DNA of 64,000 nucleotides from Pseudonocardia sp. HH130629-09 (GTDB lineage: Bacteria; Actinomycetota; Actinomycetes; Mycobacteriales; Pseudonocardiaceae). The position numbers were made by a program, and so were the translations under genes. Shown here in pieces: positions 31,124 to 42,851 of the stretch. The notes under the pieces were generated by a model that did no database searches, was not told the DNA's origin, and saw nothing but the letters and a program-made list of their open reading frames with translations. The stretch spans positions 3,348,001 through 3,412,000 of the forward strand of contig NZ_CP011868.1 in the NCBI RefSeq assembly GCF_001294645.1, given 5' to 3'. Positions within the stretch are counted from its first letter, which is position 1; each line of letters begins with the position of its first letter.

Positions 31124-32056
31124 ATGACCCTGATCGACCTGCACTCCCACTTCCTCACCCCGTCCTACGTCAAGGCCGCCCGGTCGGCCGGGCACACCAG
31201 CCCCGACGGCATGCCGGGATGGCCGGACTGGGACCCGGCTCGCCACCTGGCGCTCATGGACGAGTGCGGGATCACCACGTCCCTGCTGTCCGTCTCCTCG
31301 CCGGGGACCCACTTCGGGGACGCCCGGGCCGCCCGACGCCTGTCCCGCGAGGTGAACGAGGCCGGCGCATCCCTGCGCGCCGACCACCCGGACCGGTTCG
31401 GGCACCTCGCCTCGTTGCCGTTGCCCGACGTGGACGGAGCGCTGGCCGAGGCCGTCCACGCCCTCGACGAGCTCGGCAGCGACGGTGTGACCGTCGAGAC
31501 CAACGCCCACGGCAGGTATCTCGGGGATCCCGCGTTCGCGCCCCTGTGGGCGGAGCTGGACCGGCGTCGGGCGGTGGTGCTCGTCCACCCCACCTCGCCG
31601 CCGCACGCGGCGGAGCTGACCGCCGGTCGACCCCGACCGATGCTGGAGTTCGTGTTCGACACCGCCCGCACCTACACCGATCTCATGCTGTCCGGAACCC
31701 TCACCCGGTTCCCCGGTGTCCGGTGGATCGCCACGCACTGCGGCGGTGCGCCGCCCGCCCTCGCCGACCGGATCGAGCTGTTCCGCACGGCGTTCGGCGA
31801 CGGCGGGGGCGCCCCGGCGTCCGACCAGCTGCGGTCCCTCTGGTTCGACACCGCCGGGACCCCGTTCCCGCACCAGGTCCCGGCCCTGGAGCGCACCGTC
31901 GGAGTGGAACGGCTGGTCTACGACAGCGACTCGTGCTGGACACCGGCCGCGGCCGTGCGCGCCCAGGTCGCCTCGCTCGACACCGCTCCTCCGGCCGCGG
32001 ACGGCCGCGGCTGGCGCGAGCTGACCACCGCCAATGCGCGACGGCTCCTCGGCTGA
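31124..32056 (+). CDS. Amidohydrolase of the ACMSD-like decarboxylase group
   Basis: 310 residues, amidohydrolase-2 TIM barrel. DLHSH at the N-terminus gives two metal-binding His; further His in [10 protein letters not shown] and [11 protein letters not shown] fit the ACMSD family, which decarboxylates aromatic or muconate-type acids with a zinc ion. The C-terminal metal Asp lies in VYDSDSCW, where most relatives have a GSDYP-type sequence, so the substrate pocket is altered. Good GGAGG ribosome site seven bases before ATG 31124. Divergent from hisH; first gene of the accessory block. Confidence 0.82.
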   Translation: MTLIDLHSHFLTPSYVKAARSAGHTSPDGMPGWPDWDPARHLALMDECGITTSLLSVSSPGTHFGDARAARRLSREVNEAGASLRADHPDRFGHLASLPLPDVDGALAEAVHALDELGSDGVTVETNAHGRYLGDPAFAPLWAELDRRRAVVLVHPTSPPHAAELTAGRPRPMLEFVFDTARTYTDLMLSGTLTRFPGVRWIATHCGGAPPALADRIELFRTAFGDGGGAPASDQLRSLWFDTAGTPFPHQVPALERTVGVERLVYDSDSCWTPAAAVRAQVASLDTAPPAADGRGWRELTTANARRLLG

Positions 32057-32115
32057 CCTCGCACTCTGCCGCCCGCCGGCCGGCGCCCCCGGTCGAGCCG
32101 CACCGGGACGTGCCC

Positions 32116-34436
32116 TCACCTCGTGGTGGCGGCGCCCACCCCACCCGCGACGACGGCGACCAACACGCAGAGACCGGCCGCGGCCGAGGTGACGGCCGTG
32201 TCGAGCACCGGACCGACCGCCGTCCCCGTCGCCGCGGACAGCCCCGACGCCACGGCGGCCAGCGGCGGGAGCGACACCGCGACCCCGAGGACGGCGCCCA
32301 GGGTCGCCGCCACACCGTTCTCCGCGGCGACGGTCGTGGCGACCCGGCGGCGGGTCGCGCCGGCCGCGACCAGCGCCGCCAGGTCGGTCCGCCGGATGCG
32401 TGCCGCCGCCCGCGCCCCCGCGGCGACCGCGAGCGCGCCGTAGCCGGAGGACACCGTGACCAGCAGGGCGGCCAGGGTGTCGGTCAGCCGGGCGTCCACC
32501 GCGTACTCCTGCGCGGCGTAGGCAGCCGCGTCGCGCACCGCGACCTCGGGCGGGAGCGGGCCGGGCACCGCTCCGGCGGGCAGGAACGCGGTGCGGGTCA
32601 TCGCGGCCGGATCGTGGGCGCGGACCTGGGACCGGTCGACGACGACGTCCCCGCGCCGTTCGTCGGGCGGCAGGACCCGGGTGACCCGCAGCCCCGCGAC
32701 GGTGCCGTCGGCGAAGCGGGCGTCGAGGAACCCGCCCGGGGCGAGGCCGAGCGCGTCGGCCGCCGGGACGGACAGGACCACCTCACCCGGCCGGACCAGG
32801 CCGGGGTCGGCGGTCCCGACGGCGTCGACGGCGGTCGGTCCCGCACGTCCGGGGACGACGAGCACGGTCGGCAGCGGGATCCGGGCGCCGGGGACGGCGA
32901 GGGTGCGGGCGACGTCGTCGGGCAGGCCGGGCGTGCCGTCGCGTTCCACGGTCACCTGCCCGGCGAGCTGTGCGGTCCGCTGGGCCGGATACGCGTCGGC
33001 GGAGGTCGCGACGAGCCCGCCGAGCAGCACCGCGAACCCGACCGCGACGACCACCGGTGCGACGACCGCGCCGGCCCTCGCCGGGTTCGCCGCGAGCTCG
33101 GCGCGCACCAGCATCGCGGTGACCCGGCCGCCCGGACGAGCGGGGCCGACCCGCGCGAGCAGCCCGACCAGGGCCGGAGCGAGCAGCGCGGCCGCGCCCA
33201 CCAGCGCGGCACCGGTCGCGAGGGCGAGCCCGACCCGGCCGTCGCCGATGGCTGCCGCCGTCCGAACCGCGAGCAGCACCCCGGCGGCGAGCGCGACCAC
33301 CCCGCCGAGGAGGCGGCCTCGCGCCGACCCACGTCCGGGACCGGTGCCGTGCACGACGTCCAGCGGCGCCGCCCGGACCGCCCGGCGCGCCGCGGCGAGC
33401 CCCCCGGTGACCGCGAGCAGCACGCCGGCGGCGGCCCAGCGGCGAGCGGCCCGGCGGCGGCAGGCACCGGTGCCGGCCGCGCGGCGTCGGTGGCGACGAG
33501 GACGGCGTGCAGCGGAGCGGCCGAGACGACCGCGAGGACCGTGCCCGCCGCCGCACCGAGGAGCCCCACCAGTGCCGACTCGCCGAGCACCAGGCGGCGC
33601 ACCCGGCCGGGCAGCGCGCCGGCGGCGCGGAGCAGGCCCAGCTCGCGGCGGCGCCCCGCGACGGCCGTCGACAGCGCGGCACCGACCACGACGACGGTCG
33701 TGACCGCGGTGAGCAGCGCGAGAGCGGCGAGGAGCTGGTCGCCGCGCCAGCGCACGCGGGCCTCCTGGACCGGCTCGACGGCCGCGCGGTCGTCGCCGGT
33801 CAGGACGGTCGTGTCCGGCGGCGCCGGCGGGACCGCGCCGAGCACGCCGATCGTCCGCACACCCGGGGCGAGCCGGGCGGCCTCGGCGTCGTCCACCCAG
33901 AGGCCGGGACCGTCCGTCGTGCCGGAGACGCGCATCGTGCGGACCGTGTCGGCGAACTGCACCGCGAGCCGGTCGCCCGGGCCGACCCCGAGCGTGCGGG
34001 GGACGAGCACGTCGCCAGGGCCCCGCGGACGCTCCCCCGCCGTGACGCGGTACCCGCCGAGGACGAGCGAGGCGACGCCGTGACCGCCCTCCAGGTCGTC
34101 GGGGTCACCGACCGGTCGTCCGCCGGGCAGGGCGACCGCGGGGAACGATCGGTCGGGCACCGCGGTCGTGCCGGGCGACGCGGCCAGGCGGTCGGCGAGG
34201 GCGTCGACGACCGGGCCGCTCCACGGGATCCGCCCGTGCGAGCGCGGGGTCGTCGACGTCACGACCGGCGGGGCGACGACCAGCGCCGAGGTGGCCGCGA
34301 GGCGCTCCTGGACCCCCGGGCGGGACGCGGCCGCGGCGAGCAGCACCGCCCCGAGCAACCCGACCCCGACGGCGACGGCGAGGACCGCGGCGAGCAGCTC
34401 CCGCCACCGGCCGCGCACACTCGCGACGGCGATCAT
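32116..34436 (-). pseudogene. FtsX-type ABC transporter permease, split by a one-base frameshift
   Basis: The frame from ATG 34436 gives the N-terminal helix RELLAAVLAVAVGVGLLGAVLL, the extracytoplasmic MacB-like domain and helices up to about residue 330 (LLALALLTAVTTVVVVGAAL). It then turns into an Arg/Ser-rich shadow near 33435. Coding resumes in another frame (GVLLAVTGGLAAARRAVRAA) and continues to the stop at 32116 with three more helices and a second FtsX domain. Adding one base near the CCCAGC at 33435-33440 gives an uninterrupted 773-residue protein, a normal size. True mutation or sequencing error. Its ATG overlaps the ATPase stop. Confidence 0.82.
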
Positions 34437-35206
34437 CGGACGCCGTCCGGGGCCGGGACAGCGGGTCCGGTGAGGCGGTGCGCGATGGCGGCGGCGGCCT
34501 GCCGGTCCCCCGGCGGGCCGGGCACCGGGAACCGGTCGACGAGGCGCCCGTCGCCCAGTACCACCACCTCGTCGGCCCAGGCCGCGGCAGCCGGGTCGTG
34601 GGTGACCATCAGCGTCGTCGCGCCCCGGTCGACGGCGCAGTGGCGGAGCAGTCCCAGGACCCCGGTGGACGCGGCCGAGTCGAGCGCGCCGGTCGGCTCG
34701 TCGGCGAACAGCACCGCGGGCCGGGTGAGCAGGGCGCGCGCGATCGCGACGCGCTGCTGCTGCCCGCCGGACAGCCGGGCCGGACGGTGCCCGGCCCGGT
34801 CAGCCAGGCCGACCTCGTCGAGGGCGGCGACGACCGCGCGGGTACCCACCCGACCGCCGGCGAGCCGCGCGGGCAGTGCGACGTTCTGGGCCGCGGTCAG
34901 CGCGGCGACCAGGTTGAAGGCCTGGAACACGACGGCGGTGCGCTCCCGGCGGGCCAGCGTGCGTCGCCGCTCGGACAACGCCGTCAGATCGACACCGCCG
35001 AGCAGCACGCGGCCGGAGGCGGGGACGAGCAGCCCGGCGGCGCAGTGCAGCAGGGTCGACTTCCCCGACCCCGACGGACCCATGATCGCGGTGACCGTCC
35101 CGGGTCGCGGGGCGAGCGACACCCCGGCGAGCGCGCGGACCGGGGGCGCACCGCGGGGCCGGTGGACGTGGTGCAGGTCGTGGAGCTCGATGGTCGTGGT
35201 CGGCAT
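34433..35206 (-). CDS. ABC transporter ATP-binding protein (MacB/LolD-like)
   Basis: 257 residues. Walker A MGPSGSGKST, Q-loop VVFQAFNLV, signature RLSGGQQQRVAIARALL, Walker B AVLFADEPTGALDSA and the switch His in LMVTHDPAAA: the type that drives FtsX-like permeases in peptide, lipid or antibiotic export. Stop overlaps the permease ATG by 4 bases. Divergent from a two-component system, an arrangement in which the sensor often controls the transporter (inference). Confidence 0.9.
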   Translation of the reverse strand: MPTTTIELHDLHHVHRPRGAPPVRALAGVSLAPRPGTVTAIMGPSGSGKSTLLHCAAGLLVPASGRVLLGGVDLTALSERRRTLARRERTAVVFQAFNLVAALTAAQNVALPARLAGGRVGTRAVVAALDEVGLADRAGHRPARLSGGQQQRVAIARALLTRPAVLFADEPTGALDSAASTGVLGLLRHCAVDRGATTLMVTHDPAAAAWADEVVVLGDGRLVDRFPVPGPPGDRQAAAAIAHRLTGPAVPAPDGVR

Positions 35207-35304
35207 GGGCCCCAGTGGACGGCCCGGGCCCGGTCCCACGCGGTCACCTCGACGGGAGTTCCGGGGTAGTGCCTGCGTTACCGCGCCCGGCTCGCACGGC
35301 GGGC

Positions 35305-35310
35305 TAGGTT
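35305..35310 (+). promoter_or_regulatory. -10 box of sensor kinase operon
   Basis: TAGGTT followed by seven bases and GTG 35318. It selects this GTG among three possible starts (TTG 35309, GTG 35318, GTG 35327). Confidence 0.6.
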
Positions 35311-35317
35311 GCGGGAC

Positions 35318-36529
35318 GTGCGGATCGTGACGGCCTGGCAGGCGCTGGACCAGCAGCCGCTGCGGTTCCTCGCGACGGCCTGGCCGTGGCGGTCGCTGGC
35401 TTTCCTCCTGACCGGGACGATGCTCGGGGCCGGGCTCGTCGGCGTCGCCGGGATCTGGGCCTCCGGGCTCGTGCTGGGCGGCCCATGGGTCGCGACCGCG
35501 ATCGCGCTCCTGCTGGTCACGGCGGCGTGCCTGGCCGGGCGGCCGATCGCGGCGCTGGAACGGTCGCGGCTGTGGCTGGTGGACACCGCGCCCCTGCCGG
35601 ATCCGTCCCCTCGGCCCGGCCGCTGGTGGTCGGCGCAGCGGTGGCGGACCCCGCTGGTCTGGCGGGAGATCGGATTCGCGCTGCTCGCCGCCACCGGCCT
35701 CGCCGCGCTCGACGCCGGAGTCCTCGGCTTCTCCCTGGTCCTGCCGGTGCTGCTGTTCACCTCCGCCGCCGACGACCCGTCCACCTGGCCACTGGTCGCG
35801 CCCGGGGTCCTGCTGCTCGTCGCCACCCCCTGGACGGTCACCGCGTGGGCCGGGGCGCGGGCGACGCTGACCCGCACCGTGCTCGGACCGCGCGGCACCG
35901 AGCTGGGCCCCGACCTGTCCGACGTCGCGACCCGGCGGCTGCTGGGCGCGTTCTCGACCGAACGGGCCCGGATCGAGCGGGACCTGCACGACGGCGCCCA
36001 GCAACGGCTCGTCGCGCTCGGGGTGACCCTCGGACTCGCCCGCCTCGACGCCGTCGACGGCTCGGCCTGCGCGGCACGGCTCGACAGCGCCCGCGACGAG
36101 CTCGGGCTGGCGCTGACCGAGCTGCGTGACCTGGTGCGCGGCCTCGACCCGGCGACGCTGGCCGACAACGGGCTCGCCGTGGCCGTCGCGGACCGGGCCC
36201 GGCGCTGCCCGGTGCCGGTCGAGGTGGACCTGCACCTGCCGGCCGAGCTGCCGCCGGCCGTCGCCGGGACCGCGTACTTCGTACTCACCGAGGCGCTGAC
36301 CAACATCGCCCGCCACAGCGGCGCCACCTCCGCCTCGATCGGCGGGGGCCGGCACGCCGACCAGCTCGTCCTGGAGGTCCGCGACGACGGCCGGGGCGGC
36401 GCCGACCCGGCGGGCGGGACCGGGCTGTCCGGGCTCGCCGAGCGGGTCGCCCTCGCCGGCGGCCGGCTGCGGCTGTCCAGCCCGGCGGGCGGGCCGACGC
36501 TCCTGCGGGTGGAGCTGCCGTGCGGGTGA
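35318..36529 (+). CDS. Two-component sensor histidine kinase (NarX/DesK-like, HisKA_3)
   Basis: 403 residues. An N-terminal half with about four hydrophobic helices (for example FLLTGTMLGAGLVGVAGIWA) and a DUF-type sensor region is followed by a HisKA_3 box: RARIERDLHDGAQQRLVALG, with the phosphorylated His near residue 228. An HATPase domain follows, with EALTNIARHSGATSAS and DDGRGGADPAGGTGLSGLAERV. Overlaps the response regulator gene by 10 bases. The signal is unknown; the divergent ABC exporter suggests an envelope or antimicrobial stress. Confidence 0.9.
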   Translation: MRIVTAWQALDQQPLRFLATAWPWRSLAFLLTGTMLGAGLVGVAGIWASGLVLGGPWVATAIALLLVTAACLAGRPIAALERSRLWLVDTAPLPDPSPRPGRWWSAQRWRTPLVWREIGFALLAATGLAALDAGVLGFSLVLPVLLFTSAADDPSTWPLVAPGVLLLVATPWTVTAWAGARATLTRTVLGPRGTELGPDLSDVATRRLLGAFSTERARIERDLHDGAQQRLVALGVTLGLARLDAVDGSACAARLDSARDELGLALTELRDLVRGLDPATLADNGLAVAVADRARRCPVPVEVDLHLPAELPPAVAGTAYFVLTEALTNIARHSGATSASIGGGRHADQLVLEVRDDGRGGADPAGGTGLSGLAERVALAGGRLRLSSPAGGPTLLRVELPCG

Positions 36530-37164
36530 CCGTCGCCGAGGACTCCGTGCTGGTGCGCGACGGGATCGTCGGGGTGCTGACGCGGTTCTCCCACACCGTC
36601 GTCGACGCGGTCGGCGACGCACCGGCTCTGCTGGCGGCGGTCCGGGCCGACCGGCCCGACCTGGTCCTGACCGACGTCCGGATGCCCGCGGGACCGGCCA
36701 GCGGGCTGCGCGCCGCGGTGGAGCTGCGGCGCGCCGACCCCGGGCTGCCCGTGCTGGTGCTGTCCCAGGTGGTCGCACCGGTCGCCGCGGAGGAGCTGCT
36801 CGACACCGGCGACGGCACCGGTGTCGGTTACCTGCTGAAGGACCGGGTGGCCGACGTGGCCGGGTTCGTCGCCGCCGTCGAACGGGTCGGCGCGGGCGGG
36901 ACGGTGCTGGATCCCGAGGTGGTGGCCCGGCTGGTGCGCCGTCGGCGCGACCCGGTCGCGCGGCTGTCCCCGCGTGAACGCGAGGTCCTCGACCTGATGG
37001 CGCAGGGCCGCTCCAACACCGAGGTCGCCGCGGCGCTGGTGCTGTCCGACGCCGCGGTGCACAAGCACGTCCGGTCGGTGTTCACCAAGCTCGACCTGCC
37101 CGCGGACGCCCCCGGCCACCGCCGGGTGCTGGCGGTGCTGGCCTGGCTGCGGTCGGCGGGCTGA
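36520..37164 (+). CDS. NarL/LuxR-type response regulator
   Basis: 214 residues, GTG start inside the kinase gene. Receiver domain: VTVAEDSVLVRDGI (acidic pair), phospho-acceptor Asp in LVLTDVRMP, Thr/Ser switch replaced by VLVLSQV, Lys in GYLLKDRV. HTH domain ARLSPREREVLDLMAQGRSN followed by TEVAAALVLSDAAVHKHVRSVFTKL. A complete pair with the kinase before it; the likely target is the divergent ABC transporter. Confidence 0.92.
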   Translation: MRVTVAEDSVLVRDGIVGVLTRFSHTVVDAVGDAPALLAAVRADRPDLVLTDVRMPAGPASGLRAAVELRRADPGLPVLVLSQVVAPVAAEELLDTGDGTGVGYLLKDRVADVAGFVAAVERVGAGGTVLDPEVVARLVRRRRDPVARLSPREREVLDLMAQGRSNTEVAAALVLSDAAVHKHVRSVFTKLDLPADAPGHRRVLAVLAWLRSAG

Positions 37165-37303
37165 TGCCCGGCCCCGGACGGCCCGCGCCACCCCGGCGGG
37201 CCCGGTGCGTCGCGGGTGCCGGGCACCCCGCCGCGTGGCCGACTCGGGGGCCGCCCGGAGAACGCGGCGAGCCGCGGGGTACGTCGCCGAACGGGCAGCT
37301 GGG

Positions 37304-37651
37304 TCAGGTGGTGGGAATCGTCGCGTCGGGGCGCGGCTCCTGGGAGGTCCGCAGGTCGCCCCACACCGCGAGCGGGTCGAGAAGGGCGTTGAGCTCGGCA
37401 CCCTCCTCGCTGAGCCGGTAGTCGACCCGGAGCGGGAACCCGTCGCCCGCGGTGCGGATGACGAGGCCGTCGCGCTCGAGCTCACGCAGCTGATCGGTCA
37501 GGACCTTCTCCGACACTCCGACGATGGCGCGGCGGAGTTCTACGAACCGGTGCTCGCCCTGGTCGAGGCGCCACAGGATCGTGGGCTTCCACTTGGAGCC
37601 GACGAGGTCGAAGACCACGTTCACGCCGCACTGCCGATCCGACCTGCTCAT
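37304..37651 (-). CDS. HxlR family transcriptional regulator
   Basis: 115 residues, winged helix. CGVNVVFDLVGSKWKPTILW at the N-terminus (HxlR hallmark, with the early Cys), HRFVELRRAIVGVSEKVLTDQLRELERDGLV as recognition region, then the wing RTAGDGFPLRVDYRLSEEG. HxlR proteins often sense electrophiles or redox change through that Cys. Divergent from the imine-reductase-like gene with an 82-bp gap, and so its probable regulator. Confidence 0.9.
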   Translation of the reverse strand: MSRSDRQCGVNVVFDLVGSKWKPTILWRLDQGEHRFVELRRAIVGVSEKVLTDQLRELERDGLVIRTAGDGFPLRVDYRLSEEGAELNALLDPLAVWGDLRTSQEPRPDATIPTT

Positions 37652-37733
37652 CGCGCCTCGCTCACCTCGGGGCCGGTACCCACGATCTTGTGCGTTCTGG
37701 ACCGCGCCCGGTGCGCCCGCCGAGCATGTCTGC

Positions 37734-38618
37734 ATGACCGACACGAACGCCACCACGACCGTATCCGTTCTCGGCCTCGGCGCCATGGGCGCGGCGATCG
37801 CCGGAGCTCTCGCCGCCGACGGGCGCCGGGTCCGCGCCTGGAACCGCACACCGAAGGCCCTGCCGCACGGGGGCATCGACGTCGAGGCATCGGCCGCCAC
37901 GGCGGTGACGGGGGCGGACCTCGTGGTGCTGTGCGTCCGTGACCACTCCGCGAGCCGCGCCGTGCTCGATCAGGTCGCCCGGCACGTGGCGGGGCGGGTC
38001 GTCGTGAACCTCTCGACGGGGACCCCGGTGGAGGCTGCCGAGTCGGCCAGACAGGCGGCCGGACTCGGCGTGCGGTACGTCACCGGCGCGGTCATGGTGC
38101 CGACCCCGATGGTCGGGACCGAGCACTGCGTCGTGCTCTACGCCGGGGACCCGGCAGACCTCGAGCGGCTCGCCCCGCTGTCCGCCGCGATGCGCGGCAC
38201 CAGCGACGTGGTCGGTGGGGACCACACCGTTCCCCCGGCCCTGGACCTGGCGATGCTCGACATCTACTTCGCCGGCATGTACGCCCATCTGCACGCCACT
38301 GCCCTCGCCGCCGCGAACGGCATCGCCCCGCACCGGTTCCTGCCCTACGCGCAGGGGATCGTCACGACGTTGGGGGCGTCACTGGCCGACCTGACGACGT
38401 CGATCGGGAGCCGCCGGTACGACTCCGGACAGGCCCGCCTCGACATGTGCCTGTCGTTCCTGGAACACGTCGTGGCCTCCAGCCGCGACGCCGGCATCGA
38501 CCCAGGACTCGCGGAGACGGTGCGTGCGGCCTCCGCCCTGGCGATGACCAGCAGTCCTCCCGGAGCGGATTGGGACGTCGTCGCCGAGGGGTTCCTGCCG
38601 CGGATCACGACGAGCTGA
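37734..38618 (+). CDS. NAD(P)-dependent imine-reductase-like oxidoreductase
   Basis: 294 residues. N-terminal Rossmann domain: VSVLGLGAMGAAIAGALAADG, then WNRTPKALPHGG (NADP-type Arg) and ADLVVLCVRDH. The C-terminal helical domain ALDLAMLDIYFAGMYAHLHA continues into AANGIAPHRFLPYAQGI and matches the imine reductase group of the 6-phosphogluconate-dehydrogenase-like superfamily. IREDs reduce cyclic imines; the physiological substrate is usually unknown. Divergent HxlR regulator upstream. Confidence 0.82.
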   Translation: MTDTNATTTVSVLGLGAMGAAIAGALAADGRRVRAWNRTPKALPHGGIDVEASAATAVTGADLVVLCVRDHSASRAVLDQVARHVAGRVVVNLSTGTPVEAAESARQAAGLGVRYVTGAVMVPTPMVGTEHCVVLYAGDPADLERLAPLSAAMRGTSDVVGGDHTVPPALDLAMLDIYFAGMYAHLHATALAAANGIAPHRFLPYAQGIVTTLGASLADLTTSIGSRRYDSGQARLDMCLSFLEHVVASSRDAGIDPGLAETVRAASALAMTSSPPGADWDVVAEGFLPRITTS

Positions 38619-38681
38619 TCCCGGGCGCAGCCTGCTCCCGCTGCAGTTCGGCGGCCGGCCCGCGCCACTGCTCCGCCCGCC

Positions 38682-39731
38682 TCATCTGCTGGGGACCGCC
38701 CCCACCCGGTGACCGGCCGGTGCCCAGCCGATCGCCGGGGCGACCTGCTCGGCGATCGAGCGGAGCAGGTGCGCATTGTGGTCCACGCCGAGCTGGTTGG
38801 GCACGGTGAACAGCACGTAGTCCGCCTCGCGGACGGCGGCGTCCTCGGCGAGCTCGGCGGCGACCCGGTCCGGGTCGCCGACGTAGCTTCGGCCGAACCG
38901 GGACAGGGCGCCGTCGAGGATCCCGACCTGGTCGTCCTCGCCGCGCTCGCCGAAGTAGGAGCGGTCGAGATCGGTCGTGACCGGGATGACACTGCGCGAC
39001 ACCGACACCAGCGGAGTGCGTTCGTGCCCGGCAGCCGCCCATGCCTCGCGGTAGCGCAGGATCTGCTCGGCCTGCAGCCGGTCGAACGGCACCCCGGTGT
39101 CCTCACCGAGCAGCGTGGAACTCTGCAGGTTCATGCCCTGGGCGGCGGCCCACTCGGCGGTGGCGCGGGTGCCGGCGCCCCACCAGACGCGGTCGGCCAG
39201 GCCCGGGGACTGTGGCTGCACCGGGAGCGCGACGTGCCGGCCGCGGGTGCGGGCCGGGTCGGCGGGCGCCACCCCGGCGCCGCGGATCGCGGCGAGGAAC
39301 ACCTCGGCCTTGGCCCGGGCGAGGTCGGCGTGGGTCTGCCCCTCGCCCGGCCGGTAGCCGAACGCCTCGGACCCGTTCAGCGCGGTCTCGGGCGCGCCCC
39401 GGCTCACACCGAGCTGCAGCCGTCCGCCGGACAGCAGGTCGGTCGCGGCGGCCTCCTCGGCCATGTAGAGCGGGTTCTCGTAGCGCATGTCGATCACGCC
39501 GGTGCCCATCTCGATCTGGCTGGTGGTCGCCGCGATCGCCGCGAGCAGCGGGAACGGCGCGGCCAGCTGCCGCTCGAAGTGGTGCACCCGCACGAAGGCT
39601 CCGTCGATGCCGATGTCCTCCGCGGCGCGTGCCAGCTCCACGGTCTGGCGCAGCGCGTCGGCGGCGGTGGGCGTCCGGGACCCGGGGACCTCCCCATGGT
39701 GCCCGAACGACAGGAACCCGATCTTCGTCAT
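38682..39731 (-). CDS. LLM class flavin-dependent oxidoreductase (luciferase-like)
   Basis: 349 residues. Bacterial-luciferase fold: VRVHHFERQLAAPFPLLAAIAATT, then IEMGTGVIDMRYENPLYMAEEAAATDLLSGGRLQLGVSRG and the C-terminal SYVGDPDRVAAELAED, all standard for LLM proteins using FMNH2 or F420. ATG 39731 follows GGAGAGG. It lies 46 bp after hisB on the same strand, so it may be read through from the hisDCB promoter. Substrate unknown. Confidence 0.87.
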   Translation of the reverse strand: MTKIGFLSFGHHGEVPGSRTPTAADALRQTVELARAAEDIGIDGAFVRVHHFERQLAAPFPLLAAIAATTSQIEMGTGVIDMRYENPLYMAEEAAATDLLSGGRLQLGVSRGAPETALNGSEAFGYRPGEGQTHADLARAKAEVFLAAIRGAGVAPADPARTRGRHVALPVQPQSPGLADRVWWGAGTRATAEWAAAQGMNLQSSTLLGEDTGVPFDRLQAEQILRYREAWAAAGHERTPLVSVSRSVIPVTTDLDRSYFGERGEDDQVGILDGALSRFGRSYVGDPDRVAAELAEDAAVREADYVLFTVPNQLGVDHNAHLLRSIAEQVAPAIGWAPAGHRVGAVPSR

Positions 39732-39777
39732 GCCCTCTCCAACGAAGGTTGAGGGCTCAACATTCCCTGGGGATTCC

Positions 39778-42817
<3,040 letters not shown>

Positions 42818-42824
42818 GGTCCCC

Positions 42825-42830
42825 AGGGTA
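42825..42830 (-). promoter_or_regulatory. -10 box of hisDCB
   Basis: TACCCT followed by seven bases and the hisD ATG; leaderless-type promoter in the 34-bp gap after the upstream membrane-protein gene. Confidence 0.65.
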
Positions 42831-42851
42831 CGGCGGTGCTCCGAGGCCCCC

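Noticed and set aside
31124..39731. A compact natural-product gene cluster
   Set aside because: No core synthase, carrier protein or peptide precursor is present, and strands alternate; the enzymes are single oxidoreductases.
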